The position numbers and the translations under genes were made by a program. DNA of 64,000 nt from NCBI GenBank assembly GCA_965215825.1, contig CBDCEM010000003.1, positions 62,001-126,000 on the forward strand, given 5' to 3'. Position 1 is the stretch's first letter, and every line of letters starts with the position of its first letter. Below the pieces are notes generated by a model. It searched no databases. It saw only the letters and a list, made by a program, of their open reading frames with translations, and had not been told where the DNA came from. This DNA is from JAWPMT01 sp965215825 (lineage in GTDB: Bacteria; Bacteroidota; Bacteroidia; Cytophagales; Cyclobacteriaceae). Shown here in pieces: positions 25,235 to 33,176 of the stretch.

Positions 25235-27904
25235 TTGAAATCTAACGAACACAAATACCGCCCACCCCGACTTGGAGAAAGGATGTTGAAATTCATTTAC
25301 GACGACTCGTTGGTAAATGACATTCTCGGCGACCTGGATGAAATATATCAGGACCGAGCCGAAAGCGACGGCCCTGCACAAGCCAAGCTACTTTATCTGA
25401 AGGATGCGGTGTTATCCTTCAGAAACTACGATTTAAAAAGAAAAAGAAAGGTCACTCAAAATAATACGATAACCATGGTCAATAACTACGTAAAAACCAC
25501 TTTTAGAACACTTTCTAAAAACAGGGTCTATTCTGCTCTGAATATCCTCGGTCTTGCCCTGGGGTTGGCGGCTTGTCTGTTCATTGTTCAATACGTGGAC
25601 TATGAATACAGTTACGACAAGTTTCACTCCAATCATGAAAACCTCTATCGAGTGAAATACATGGTTTATCGAGGCGGCGAACTAGACATAGACTGTGCAG
25701 CAGCGGTGCCTCGTGTCGGTCCTTTTATGAAGGAAAAAATGCCGGAGGTCGAAGGTTTTGCCAGGGCTTACCCAATGGAAAGCATTTTCGAGACGAACAA
25801 CATTCAATACCGGGAACAGCGTGTTCAAATCGCTGATCCTTCGTTTCTGCAAATTTTCGACTATCCCTTGCTACAAGGGAATAAGGGTGAAGCACTGACA
25901 GAGCCGAATCAGGTAGTAATAACTGAGTCTACCGCTAAGAAATATTTCGGTCGTACAGACGTGCTTGGAGAAACGATGGAGATGATTTCCTGGCCCCGCG
26001 GAAATTTTGAGGTGGTAGGCATAACCGCAGATGTACCTGCCAACTCGCATTTGAAATACAATGTGCTGATCTCCTATGAAACACTGAATAATGAAACTCG
26101 AAATGATGATGGAGTGGCGTCATCCGAAACTTCATGGGGCTGGTATGACTACAATACCTATGTTTTGTTAAAACCCGGAACAAATCCACAGCAATTTGAT
26201 AAGAAGTTTGCAGAGGTAATGCTTGAGGAGCGAGGAGAAGTTTTCGAAAAGTACGATTTCCGTTCAGACTTCCCATTGCAGCCTATTACGGATATTCACC
26301 TTTATTCTAATCTATTGCAGGAATCTGAGCCACAGGAACAGGGCGATGGAGATACGGTATTTTTTCTGTCCATGATTGCGGTTTTTATTTTGGTGATTGC
26401 GTGGATTAACTATGTGAATCTATCTACAGCCAAGTCGCTGGAGCGGGCTAAAGAAGTAGGTGTCAGGAAGTCCATGGGTGCATACAAAAAACAGCTCATC
26501 TATCAGTTTCTTGTGGAGTCTTTTGTGCTGAACTTTCTTGCTCTGGTTATTGCCATTTCTCTCGTAGTGCTTTTAACTCCTGCATTCAGTCAATTGGCAG
26601 ATGCCCCACTCAGTAGGACATTTTTCCTCCGACCTTTATTCTGGGGCATAGTAGGCGCGATATTCGTTGTGGGTTCCTTATTATCAGGCTTATATCCAGC
26701 CTTTATACTATCATCTTTCAGGCCCATTCATGTATTGAAAGGGAAACTTACAACCAACAAGTCGGGGATTATGCTTCGGAGGTCTCTCGTTGTTTTTCAG
26801 TTTGCTGCCTCTATTACGCTTATCGCCGGTACCATTATCGTTTATCAACAGCTCGATCACATGAAAAACCTGGATCTTGGCTTTGATATGACTGATACCC
26901 TGGTGATTCAGGGGCCTAGCCAGAGTGATTCAACGTTTGCGTCTACCATGCAGGCATTTCGAACTACACTCACCAACAAACCTATCATTGGGCAGGTTAC
27001 CACCAGTACAAATGTTCCCGGTGACGAAATCTTCTGGACACGAGGCATGAGGAAGCAGGAAGATACCGGAGATAAAAATTTCGTCGTGTATCTGGCTGGT
27101 GTGGACTACAGCTATTTTGATACCTACGATATCAATATCCTATCAGGCAGGAATTATGACCGGTCACTTTCTACAGATACTGGCAATATCCTCATCAATT
27201 ATGCGGCAATGAAGTCTTTGGACATTCCTGACCCGGAGGCGGCAATAGGGGTCAGAGTGAACGTAGGTGGTGATAAGCGAACCATCATTGGGGTAGTAGA
27301 TGATTATACCCAGCGATCTCTGAAGTATCAGGTAAACCCAATCGTTTTTCCACTTGTCGAACAAAGCTCGAATTTCATCACCGTGAAGTTGAGTTCAGGT
27401 CAGTATCAGCAGGCATTGGAAGAAGTACAAGCCAGTTTTAATCGATACTTTCCCGGAGCACCCTTTGACACGTTCTTCCTGGATGAGTTTTACAATCGTC
27501 AGTACACGAATGAGCATAACTTCAGTCGTACGTTTACGCTTTTTGCATTGTTTGCCATCGCTGTAGCATGTTTGGGGCTATTTGGCCTAACTTCCTTCAG
27601 CACGCTACAACGTACGAAGGAAATAGGAGTAAGAAAAGTACTTGGCGCAGGTGTCTCACAAATTGTGTTGATCCTATCTAAGGAGTTCCTGGTGCTGCTG
27701 GGTGTTGCCAACGTCATCTCCTGGCCGATCATCTTCTTGATCATGAATGGTTGGTTGGATAATTACACCAGTCGGATCACAATCGGAATCCCTGTTTTTT
27801 TGGTGGCAGCGTTGTTGGTTCTGCTAATTGCCGTCCTGGCGGTAGGGTATAAGACATTTGCTACTGCAAGAACAAATCCAGTGAAGGCTTTGAGATATGA
27901 GTAG
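25235..27904 (+). CDS. ABC transporter permease, FtsX/MacB type with PadR-linked prefix domain (second copy)
   Basis: 889 aa. The prefix (RPPRLGERMLKFIYDDSLVNDILGDLDEIYQDR) is followed by TM1 (VYSALNILGLALGLAACLFIVQYV), a MacB periplasmic domain, FtsX core one (FFLSMIAVFILVIAWINYVNLSTAKSLERAKEVGVRKSMGAYK), a second periplasmic domain and core two (FTLFALFAIAVACLGLFGLTSFSTLQRTKEIGVRKVLGAG). As annotated it starts at a TTG. In the first module the permease start overlaps the PadR stop as ATGA; the same ATGA exists here at 25222 but one base out of frame across a run of five T. A one-base deletion in that run would restore the coupled start. No ATPase is adjacent. Confidence 0.88.
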   Translation: MKSNEHKYRPPRLGERMLKFIYDDSLVNDILGDLDEIYQDRAESDGPAQAKLLYLKDAVLSFRNYDLKRKRKVTQNNTITMVNNYVKTTFRTLSKNRVYSALNILGLALGLAACLFIVQYVDYEYSYDKFHSNHENLYRVKYMVYRGGELDIDCAAAVPRVGPFMKEKMPEVEGFARAYPMESIFETNNIQYREQRVQIADPSFLQIFDYPLLQGNKGEALTEPNQVVITESTAKKYFGRTDVLGETMEMISWPRGNFEVVGITADVPANSHLKYNVLISYETLNNETRNDDGVASSETSWGWYDYNTYVLLKPGTNPQQFDKKFAEVMLEERGEVFEKYDFRSDFPLQPITDIHLYSNLLQESEPQEQGDGDTVFFLSMIAVFILVIAWINYVNLSTAKSLERAKEVGVRKSMGAYKKQLIYQFLVESFVLNFLALVIAISLVVLLTPAFSQLADAPLSRTFFLRPLFWGIVGAIFVVGSLLSGLYPAFILSSFRPIHVLKGKLTTNKSGIMLRRSLVVFQFAASITLIAGTIIVYQQLDHMKNLDLGFDMTDTLVIQGPSQSDSTFASTMQAFRTTLTNKPIIGQVTTSTNVPGDEIFWTRGMRKQEDTGDKNFVVYLAGVDYSYFDTYDINILSGRNYDRSLSTDTGNILINYAAMKSLDIPDPEAAIGVRVNVGGDKRTIIGVVDDYTQRSLKYQVNPIVFPLVEQSSNFITVKLSSGQYQQALEEVQASFNRYFPGAPFDTFFLDEFYNRQYTNEHNFSRTFTLFALFAIAVACLGLFGLTSFSTLQRTKEIGVRKVLGAGVSQIVLILSKEFLVLLGVANVISWPIIFLIMNGWLDNYTSRITIGIPVFLVAALLVLLIAVLAVGYKTFATARTNPVKALRYE

Positions 27905-27906
27905 GT

Positions 27907-28016
27907 TTCGGCAGTCTCAACCTAAAGTATTCGACAGGCTCTTAAAGTATTTGACAGTCTCAATCTAAAGCATTGGGTAGGCTCAACCGAGTAGTTTGAC
28001 AGGCTCCTGAAGAAAA
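27907..28016. repeat. Five degenerate tandem repeats of about 20-23 bp
   Basis: Units begin at 27907, 27930, 27950, 27973 and 27995, each close to TTYGACAGGCTCAACCTAAAGTA (for example TTCGACAGGCTCTTAAAGTA and TTTGACAGTCTCAATCTAAA). They fill the start of the 306-bp gap after the permease gene and run directly into a long hairpin. Similar TTCGACAGGCTCA sequences are known as dispersed intergenic repeats in this phylum. Confidence 0.8.
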
Positions 28017-28093
28017 GTTGAGCGTCATTGCGGAATTTTTCGGCGTAAGGTTATCAACGCCGAAAAATATCCCTGCAATCTCTGACGCTCAAC
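28017..28093. repeat. Long imperfect hairpin in intergenic DNA
   Basis: GTTGAGCGTCA (28017-28027) pairs with TGACGCTCAAC (28083-28093); TTGC (28028-28031) with GCAA (28075-28078); and TTTTTCGGCG (28036-28045) with CGCCGAAAAA (28058-28067), leaving a 12-nt loop and a 4-nt bulge. About 25 paired positions in 77 nt. No T-run follows. The rest of the gap to 28210 shows nothing further that I can name. Confidence 0.8.
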
Positions 28094-28210
28094 CTGAATG
28101 TATAATTTTTAACGACGTTCCGAAACTAAAGAAGAATGAGAATCGAGGATTGCTTTTTTAATTCAAGAGACTTGTAAGAAACCCAGCGCCTGCCGAGTAT
28201 TGCCTCTTCT

Positions 28211-28918
28211 ATGCCCAACACTTACTTCCAATTCAAACAATTTAGGATAGAACAAGATCGCTGTGCGCTGAAAGTGACCACTGAAGGGTGTTTGTTGGGG
28301 GCACTGGTGACCTTGGATGGAAAGGAAAAGTATGTCTTGGACATAGGTACAGGAACGGGACTGTTGTCTTTAATGATCGCTCAAAGGTCGGGAGCTATCG
28401 TATATGCAGTTGAGCTGGCACCCGAGGCGGTTGAACAGGCCAATGAAAATTTTAAAATTAGTCCCTGGAACGATCGCATGACTGTGATACATGAGGGAAT
28501 CCAGGCGTTTGCCCAAAGGAAGGAACGGAAGTATGATTTAATCGTTTCCAATCCACCATTTTTTAAAGGTCATTTGAAGTCTGGCAAAGCAAAAGATCGT
28601 GCCATACACAATGATGAACTACCCTTTAAGGATTTGGCGCTTGCAGTAGCCAATTTATTGGGGGCGCAAGGTCGTTTCTGGGTAATATACCCTGAATTCC
28701 AGTTTGAGCAATTTGTGGCCAGTGCCAATCTCGAAGGGTTGTCACTGCAAGTTCAATATTTGATCCATGATAGGCCAGAGAGACCCATTTTTAGGAAAAT
28801 AGGTGTTTTTGGATTTAAGGAAATAGCGGTACCTGAAACGGAGATCCTATGTATCAAAGAATCGAATGGAACTTACAGCGATCGATTCAGGGGATTGGTG
28901 GAAGCTTATTATTTGTAG
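28211..28918 (+). CDS. trmN6: tRNA1(Val) (adenine(37)-N6)-methyltransferase
   Basis: 235 aa, class I SAM-dependent methyltransferase. The SAM-binding motif LDIGTGTGLLSLMIAQRS, acidic motif YAVELAPEAVEQA, and the N6-adenine motif IVSNPPFF (NPPF) are all present. N-terminal YFQFKQFRIEQDRCALKVTTEGCLLGA matches the TrmN6/YfiC family. It modifies A37 next to the anticodon of tRNA-Val. It stands alone between two repeat-rich intergenic stretches. Confidence 0.9.
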   Translation: MPNTYFQFKQFRIEQDRCALKVTTEGCLLGALVTLDGKEKYVLDIGTGTGLLSLMIAQRSGAIVYAVELAPEAVEQANENFKISPWNDRMTVIHEGIQAFAQRKERKYDLIVSNPPFFKGHLKSGKAKDRAIHNDELPFKDLALAVANLLGAQGRFWVIYPEFQFEQFVASANLEGLSLQVQYLIHDRPERPIFRKIGVFGFKEIAVPETEILCIKESNGTYSDRFRGLVEAYYL

Positions 28919-28965
28919 CATAGATGAACATGGCTCCAGAAGCAATAAAAAAGGACAACTCTCCC

Positions 28966-29047
28966 GCGTGAAGGATGGGAAGGGAGCTTGAAAAGCTGTG
29001 TGTAACACCGGTAGCCCCGGACAGCCTGACCTGAAAGGGCACGCCCT
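28966..29047. repeat. GC-rich structured intergenic element
   Basis: Starts GCGTGAAGGATGGGAAGG and ends in the tight hairpin AGGGC-AC-GCCCT (29036-29047). Internal AGCTT-GA-AAAGCT and CCGG-rich pairing are visible. It is clearly GC-richer than its flanks. The layout (GCG(T)..AGGGATGG.. to ..AGCCCGACC..GGGCACGCCC) resembles a widespread non-coding Bacteroidota repeat; I give no family name. The remaining bases between trmN6 and 29169 show nothing else. Confidence 0.5.
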
Positions 29048-29168
29048 GCATACAATCATTTTTTAAGATGACGAATGTCAGTGTCAGTGTGGTGTCCAAC
29101 ATTCAATTTTGATGTTGTAATTGATTTGAAAGTAAGGATGCCTACACATCCATAAACGAATAGATGCC

Positions 29169-30041
29169 ATGAAGAAAATACTAGTACCCACCGATTTTTC
29201 AAAAGAAGCAACTTATGCGATGAAGTTGGCGGCTGAAATAGCCATTAAAACCGGAGCCGAACTACACTTACTGCATGTTATGGAGATACCTTATGGTTCC
29301 TATAGTGTGATGGGGGAGTTCATTCCCTCTTCTTCCTTTGAAAATGTATTTCAGGTGCAGTTGATTAAGAAGACAAAACGCCAATTGGATGGCCTGGTTG
29401 CCACCTTGAGAGACGAGGGCATAACGGCGACTACTCATTTTGTATTGGGCAACACCTTTTCACATATACATAAAACGGTGACTTCACAAGATGTGGACTT
29501 AATTGTGATGGGCTCTAAAGGTGCTTCAGGCTTATCTGAGTTTCTTGTAGGTTCTAATACAGAAAAGGTGATTCGAAATGCGAATTGCCCGGTATTGACG
29601 GTGAAAGGAGAAACTCACCTGAAGGACATCAAGTCCCTGGCTTATGCAACGGACTGCACAGAGGAACAAGGTCAGGTAATTGATCACGTCAAGGCACTTC
29701 AGGAGCTGCTGGACATTCAGTTGTATCTGGTTCGAGTGATTACACCCTACAATTTTTTGGTGAAAAGCAGTGCCATGGAGCAGTTGAACAGTTTTGCAGA
29801 AAAGCACGCATTAACGGGTTTCATTCTGAGTACGATAGAAGCAGAATTTGCAGAGGAGGGTATTCTATCTTTCGCCGATCACAACAAAATTGATATGGTG
29901 GCTTTGGGCACTCATGGACGCACCGGACTGGCTCATTTGTTTGGGGGGAGTGTCTCCGAGTCTGTGGCCAATCATGCCAATATTCCAATCTGGACATTGA
30001 AGATGCAAGAACAATTGGAGAAGACTGGTGTAACAGTGTGA
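29169..30041 (+). CDS. Universal stress protein, tandem UspA domains
   Basis: 290 aa made of two Usp domains (about 1-143 and 150-285). The first begins MKKILVPTDFSKEATYAMKLA and has the ATP-binding G-x2-G-x9-G-S pattern in GSKGASGLSEFLVGSNTEKV; the second has GTHGRTGLAHLFGGSVSESV. Both are therefore of the nucleotide-binding class. Cytoplasmic stress protein. Located 2.4 kb upstream of a PAS kinase/REC-Crp pair with a second Usp gene between, a grouping reminiscent of oxygen- or energy-limitation regulons. It is followed by a strong terminator. Confidence 0.92.
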   Translation: MKKILVPTDFSKEATYAMKLAAEIAIKTGAELHLLHVMEIPYGSYSVMGEFIPSSSFENVFQVQLIKKTKRQLDGLVATLRDEGITATTHFVLGNTFSHIHKTVTSQDVDLIVMGSKGASGLSEFLVGSNTEKVIRNANCPVLTVKGETHLKDIKSLAYATDCTEEQGQVIDHVKALQELLDIQLYLVRVITPYNFLVKSSAMEQLNSFAEKHALTGFILSTIEAEFAEEGILSFADHNKIDMVALGTHGRTGLAHLFGGSVSESVANHANIPIWTLKMQEQLEKTGVTV

Positions 30042-30063
30042 AATACACAGGTAGTTGGTTGGA

Positions 30064-30093
30064 CCCTCGCCGTTTTGCTGCGAGGGTTTTTTT
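30064..30093 (+). terminator. Intrinsic terminator of the tandem Usp gene
   Basis: CCCTCGC (30064-30070) pairs with GCGAGGG (30080-30086), 9-nt loop, followed by seven T (30087-30093). It lies 22 bp after the Usp stop codon. Confidence 0.92.
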
Positions 30094-30132
30094 GTATCAA
30101 AATCACTAAATTCAAGCTACAAAGGACAAAAA

Positions 30133-30903
30133 GTGGTAAGAATACATTTGTTTGAGTTTGAGGATCAGAATTGGTTCCCCGGTACAATTCGTAATTTCGG
30201 TACTGACTTTTTGCAGTTTCTTTCAAACAAGACCCATATGTTTGAACCAATTCTTCCAATTCTGCAAAAAGGACTGGGAGTTTCTGGAGAAAACAGGATC
30301 ATCGACCTCTGTTCGGGAGGCGGAGGAGGATTGGTTAGCCTCAACAAGGTATTGCGACGTGATAACCGAGAATTAAACATTGTTCTCACGGATCTTTATC
30401 CCAACCTCGCTGCTTTTGAATCGACAGCAAAACGTGTGGAAAATTTCGAGTTTGTCGACGAACCCGTTGATGCAAGGCAGGTGCCGGATCATTTGAAAGG
30501 ACTTAGAACGATGTTTCTTTCCTTTCACCATTTCAGGCCTGATGATGCAAGCTCCATATTGCAAAATACTGTGAACCAGCGAGTGCCCATTGCTATTTTT
30601 GAAGCACAGGAAAGAAGCTTGCCAAGTATAATAGCCATGCTGTTTTCTCCTATTACACTGCTATTGACAACACCCTTCATTCGACCTTTTAAATGGACAA
30701 GAATCTTATTTTCCTACCTGATTCCGATTGTCCCACTGTTTGTGCTTTGGGATGGGGTGGTATCTGCCCTTCGGACCTATTCGATACCTGAGATGAAAGC
30801 TCTTGCTCAAAACCTAAATAATAATGATCAGTTTGATTGGGAAATTGACCGAATCAAGTCCGGACCTGGTGCTATTTTATATCTGTTGGGCACTCCTAAA
30901 TAG
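30133..30903 (+). CDS. Class I SAM methyltransferase-like protein
   Basis: 256 aa from a GTG at 30133. The open frame extends to 30055, but that stretch contains the Usp terminator, so the GTG is preferred. N-terminal VRIHLFEFEDQNWFPGTIRNFGTDFLQFL is followed by a glycine-rich SAM-like motif IIDLCSGGGGG, an acidic turn VLTDLYPNL and a MFLSFHHF strand; the C-terminal half has two hydrophobic helices (SIIAMLFSPITLLLTTPFI, ILFSYLIPIVPLFVLWDGVV). It is probably a membrane-associated methyltransferase; the substrate is unknown. Confidence 0.72.
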   Translation: MVRIHLFEFEDQNWFPGTIRNFGTDFLQFLSNKTHMFEPILPILQKGLGVSGENRIIDLCSGGGGGLVSLNKVLRRDNRELNIVLTDLYPNLAAFESTAKRVENFEFVDEPVDARQVPDHLKGLRTMFLSFHHFRPDDASSILQNTVNQRVPIAIFEAQERSLPSIIAMLFSPITLLLTTPFIRPFKWTRILFSYLIPIVPLFVLWDGVVSALRTYSIPEMKALAQNLNNNDQFDWEIDRIKSGPGAILYLLGTPK

Positions 30904-30935
30904 ACCCGAATAGTTGGGTTGATTTTGATGAAGAC

Positions 30936-30952
30936 TTCTGAAAATTTCAGAA
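30936..30952. repeat. 17-bp perfect palindrome
   Basis: TTCTGAAA-A-TTTCAGAA in the convergent gap between 30903 and 31008. It resembles the palindrome TTCTGAA-T-TTCAGAA at 9202-9216. No T-run follows on either strand. Confidence 0.5.
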
Positions 30953-31007
30953 TTATTCCAGGGTACAACCGTTCCTTTGATATCCGTGAAGACACTGCAG
31001 TGTAAAC

Positions 31008-31436
31008 TTAACTTGATGCCTTGTTTGGCACTAATCGTACTGGAACAACAGCGCTTTCGATAATTTTTCTTGCATGTTTTCCCAGGTCCTTGTTCATACC
31101 CCCATTGCCATTTACACCCATAATCACTACATCATATTCGGCCTCTTGCAAGTGATTGAGAATCTCGTTGACGACCATGCCCGTTCTGGTTACTCCCGAG
31201 ATTAGGTCGTTACTCTCGTTGGTGTTTAAGCTTTTAGTAAGCGTGTTCAATTTTTGACTCATATGTTTGACCTGCCCCGATGTGTCTCCAATTTTACCTG
31301 GGACTACATGTAAGAGCGTCATTTTCGCTTGATGTTTGTGGCAAAGATCAATGGCATAAAGAGTAGCTTCCCATGATGCTGGAGAGAAGTCTGTAGGCAC
31401 TAAGATGTTTTTGATATGTTGCAACTTAAAGGACAT
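31008..31436 (-). CDS. Universal stress protein, single UspA domain
   Basis: 142 aa. It begins KNILVPTDFSPASWEATLYAIDLC and has VIMGVNGNGGMNKDLGKHARKIIESAVVPVRLV near the end. The ATP-loop Ser/Thr is replaced (GKHA), so nucleotide binding is uncertain. It is divergent from the PAS histidine kinase at 31554 across 117 bp, which suggests control by that system. No obvious operator is visible in the gap. Confidence 0.9.
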   Translation of the reverse strand: MSFKLQHIKNILVPTDFSPASWEATLYAIDLCHKHQAKMTLLHVVPGKIGDTSGQVKHMSQKLNTLTKSLNTNESNDLISGVTRTGMVVNEILNHLQEAEYDVVIMGVNGNGGMNKDLGKHARKIIESAVVPVRLVPNKASS

Positions 31437-31553
31437 AAAAATTCAAGGCAATTTCAGTGGAATATTAGAAGTCAGAATTGATATTCATTTGCTGTAAAAC
31501 TGATTTTTATCATGTACGCGTTAAATTGGGGGTGAGACCTTTGCCAGCATCCG

Positions 31554-33176
31554 ATGGATCAACAAGAAACCACGTACGACTTTAACTTACTTCAGAGTGT
31601 TTTCACATCGGCATCCGAGGGGATTTTGATCGTGGACCGCAAGGGCCAAATTGTCCATGCCAATCAGAGTGCAGAAACACTTTTTGGTTATGATAAGGAA
31701 GAATTGGTCGATAAAACCATGGAAGTTTTAGTGCCAGCACGCTACCGTCAAAGTCATCCTAGTCATCGAGAGGGATATTTTAAAGCTCCTAAGTCGAGGA
31801 AGATGGCTTCGGGGTTGGATTTGACAGCTTTGAGAAAAGATGGGACGGAGTTGCCAGTGGAAATAAGCCTGAGTTCATTTTCCTCAGATGGCGAAATGTA
31901 TACAGCTGCCTTCATTGTAGATGTAACGCTTAGGAAAAATCAGGAAAAACTTCTAATAGAGAATGAGGCCCGACTAAAAGAGTATTCTGAGCAACTTGAA
32001 CTTAAGGTAAAAGAGAGAACGCAGGAGTTAGAGTTTCTGAATTTAGGGTTGCAAAGTCAGGTCCAGGAAAGGAAACTGGCGGAAGCTACCTTGCAGGAAG
32101 CGCAAAAACTCTATACGGCCATAGCCGAGAATTTTCCCAATGGTTTGATATGCGTTTTGGACATGGACTTTCGATTTGTTTTCGTCAATGGTTCTGAACT
32201 GAGCCGGAGAAGGTGGGAGAGAGATGCACTTATTGGTGATATGTATCTTTCTCATGTAACAAATCATGAAATAATAGCGCCCCTGTTGCAGCAAGTTGCG
32301 AGTGGGGAGAGACTATCGAAAGAAGTATCTACAGGTGATCAGACTTATCAGCTCCATGGTGTGCCACTACATGATGATGAAGGTAAAATTTTTCAACTTC
32401 TGATCGTCGAAGAAAACATTACTACTCAAAAAAGGGCCCAGGAGGAAGTCAAACAGAGTCTTGCCAAAGAGAGAGAACTCAATGAGATGAAATCACGGTT
32501 TGTTTCGATGGCAAGCCATGAATTCAGAACACCTCTGAGTACGATCTTATCTTCAGTTTCCTTGATAAGCAAGTACCCGGATGAGGCCCGTGAGAAACGG
32601 CAAAAACATGTCTTACGAATTAAATCAGCGATTGCCAATTTGACCAATATCCTTAACGATTTCCTATCGATTGGTAAGCTGGAAGAGGGGAAAGTAGATG
32701 CCTTGTTCGAAGATGTAAATTTGTCGCTCCTCCTTCAGGAAACCATTGAGGAAATAGAGCCATCATTCAAAACCGGCCAGCACCTCATTTGTGAGTGCCA
32801 GAATGGGATCATGATTTGGTCCGATCCGCGCTTGTTAAAAAACATATTCCTGAATTTGCTTTCTAATGCCACCAAGTACTCTGCCGAAAATCAGAAAATA
32901 ATGGTTACCTGCGTAGAGAGAGAAAAACAATTGAATATTACTATTCAGGATTTTGGGAACGGAATTCCGGAGAAGGATCAACCTGATATTTTCTCGAGGT
33001 TTTATCGCGCAGCGAATGTTATCAACATACAAGGCACTGGCCTTGGGTTGTATATTGTGAAAAAATACGTCGAGATGATCGGCGGAGAAATCACTTTCGA
33101 AAGTGAGGAAAATAAAGGGACGACCTTCTTTTTAAATCTACCTATACATGCAAAAGATACTAGTCATAGAAGATAA
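31554..33176 (+). CDS. PAS-PAS sensor histidine kinase
   Basis: 540 aa, soluble. PAS 1 at about 8-125 contains VPARYRQSHPSHREGYF and ALRKDGTELPVEISLS, similar to FixL-type PAS sequences. A coiled coil (about 130-175) leads to PAS 2 (178-290). HisKA carries H322 (SMASHEFRTPLS), and HATPase has N box (NIFLNLLSNATKYS), G1 (DFGNGIPEKDQPDIFSRF) and G2 (GTGLGLYIVKKYVE). No transmembrane segment, so it senses a cytoplasmic signal. The 3' end overlaps the REC-Crp gene by 29 bp: kinase and partner are translationally linked. Confidence 0.93.
   Translation: MDQQETTYDFNLLQSVFTSASEGILIVDRKGQIVHANQSAETLFGYDKEELVDKTMEVLVPARYRQSHPSHREGYFKAPKSRKMASGLDLTALRKDGTELPVEISLSSFSSDGEMYTAAFIVDVTLRKNQEKLLIENEARLKEYSEQLELKVKERTQELEFLNLGLQSQVQERKLAEATLQEAQKLYTAIAENFPNGLICVLDMDFRFVFVNGSELSRRRWERDALIGDMYLSHVTNHEIIAPLLQQVASGERLSKEVSTGDQTYQLHGVPLHDDEGKIFQLLIVEENITTQKRAQEEVKQSLAKERELNEMKSRFVSMASHEFRTPLSTILSSVSLISKYPDEAREKRQKHVLRIKSAIANLTNILNDFLSIGKLEEGKVDALFEDVNLSLLLQETIEEIEPSFKTGQHLICECQNGIMIWSDPRLLKNIFLNLLSNATKYSAENQKIMVTCVEREKQLNITIQDFGNGIPEKDQPDIFSRFYRAANVINIQGTGLGLYIVKKYVEMIGGEITFESEENKGTTFFLNLPIHAKDTSHRR

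Noticed and set aside
30055..30132. Upstream extension of the methyltransferase-like frame
   Set aside because: It runs through the intrinsic terminator of the Usp gene and encodes no family-like sequence.
31560..31930. True FixL heme-PAS domain in the PAS kinase
   Set aside because: Similarity is suggestive (VPARYRQSHPSH) but the conserved Arg that stabilises bound oxygen is not evident, and many non-heme PAS domains share this pattern; kept only as a hypothesis.
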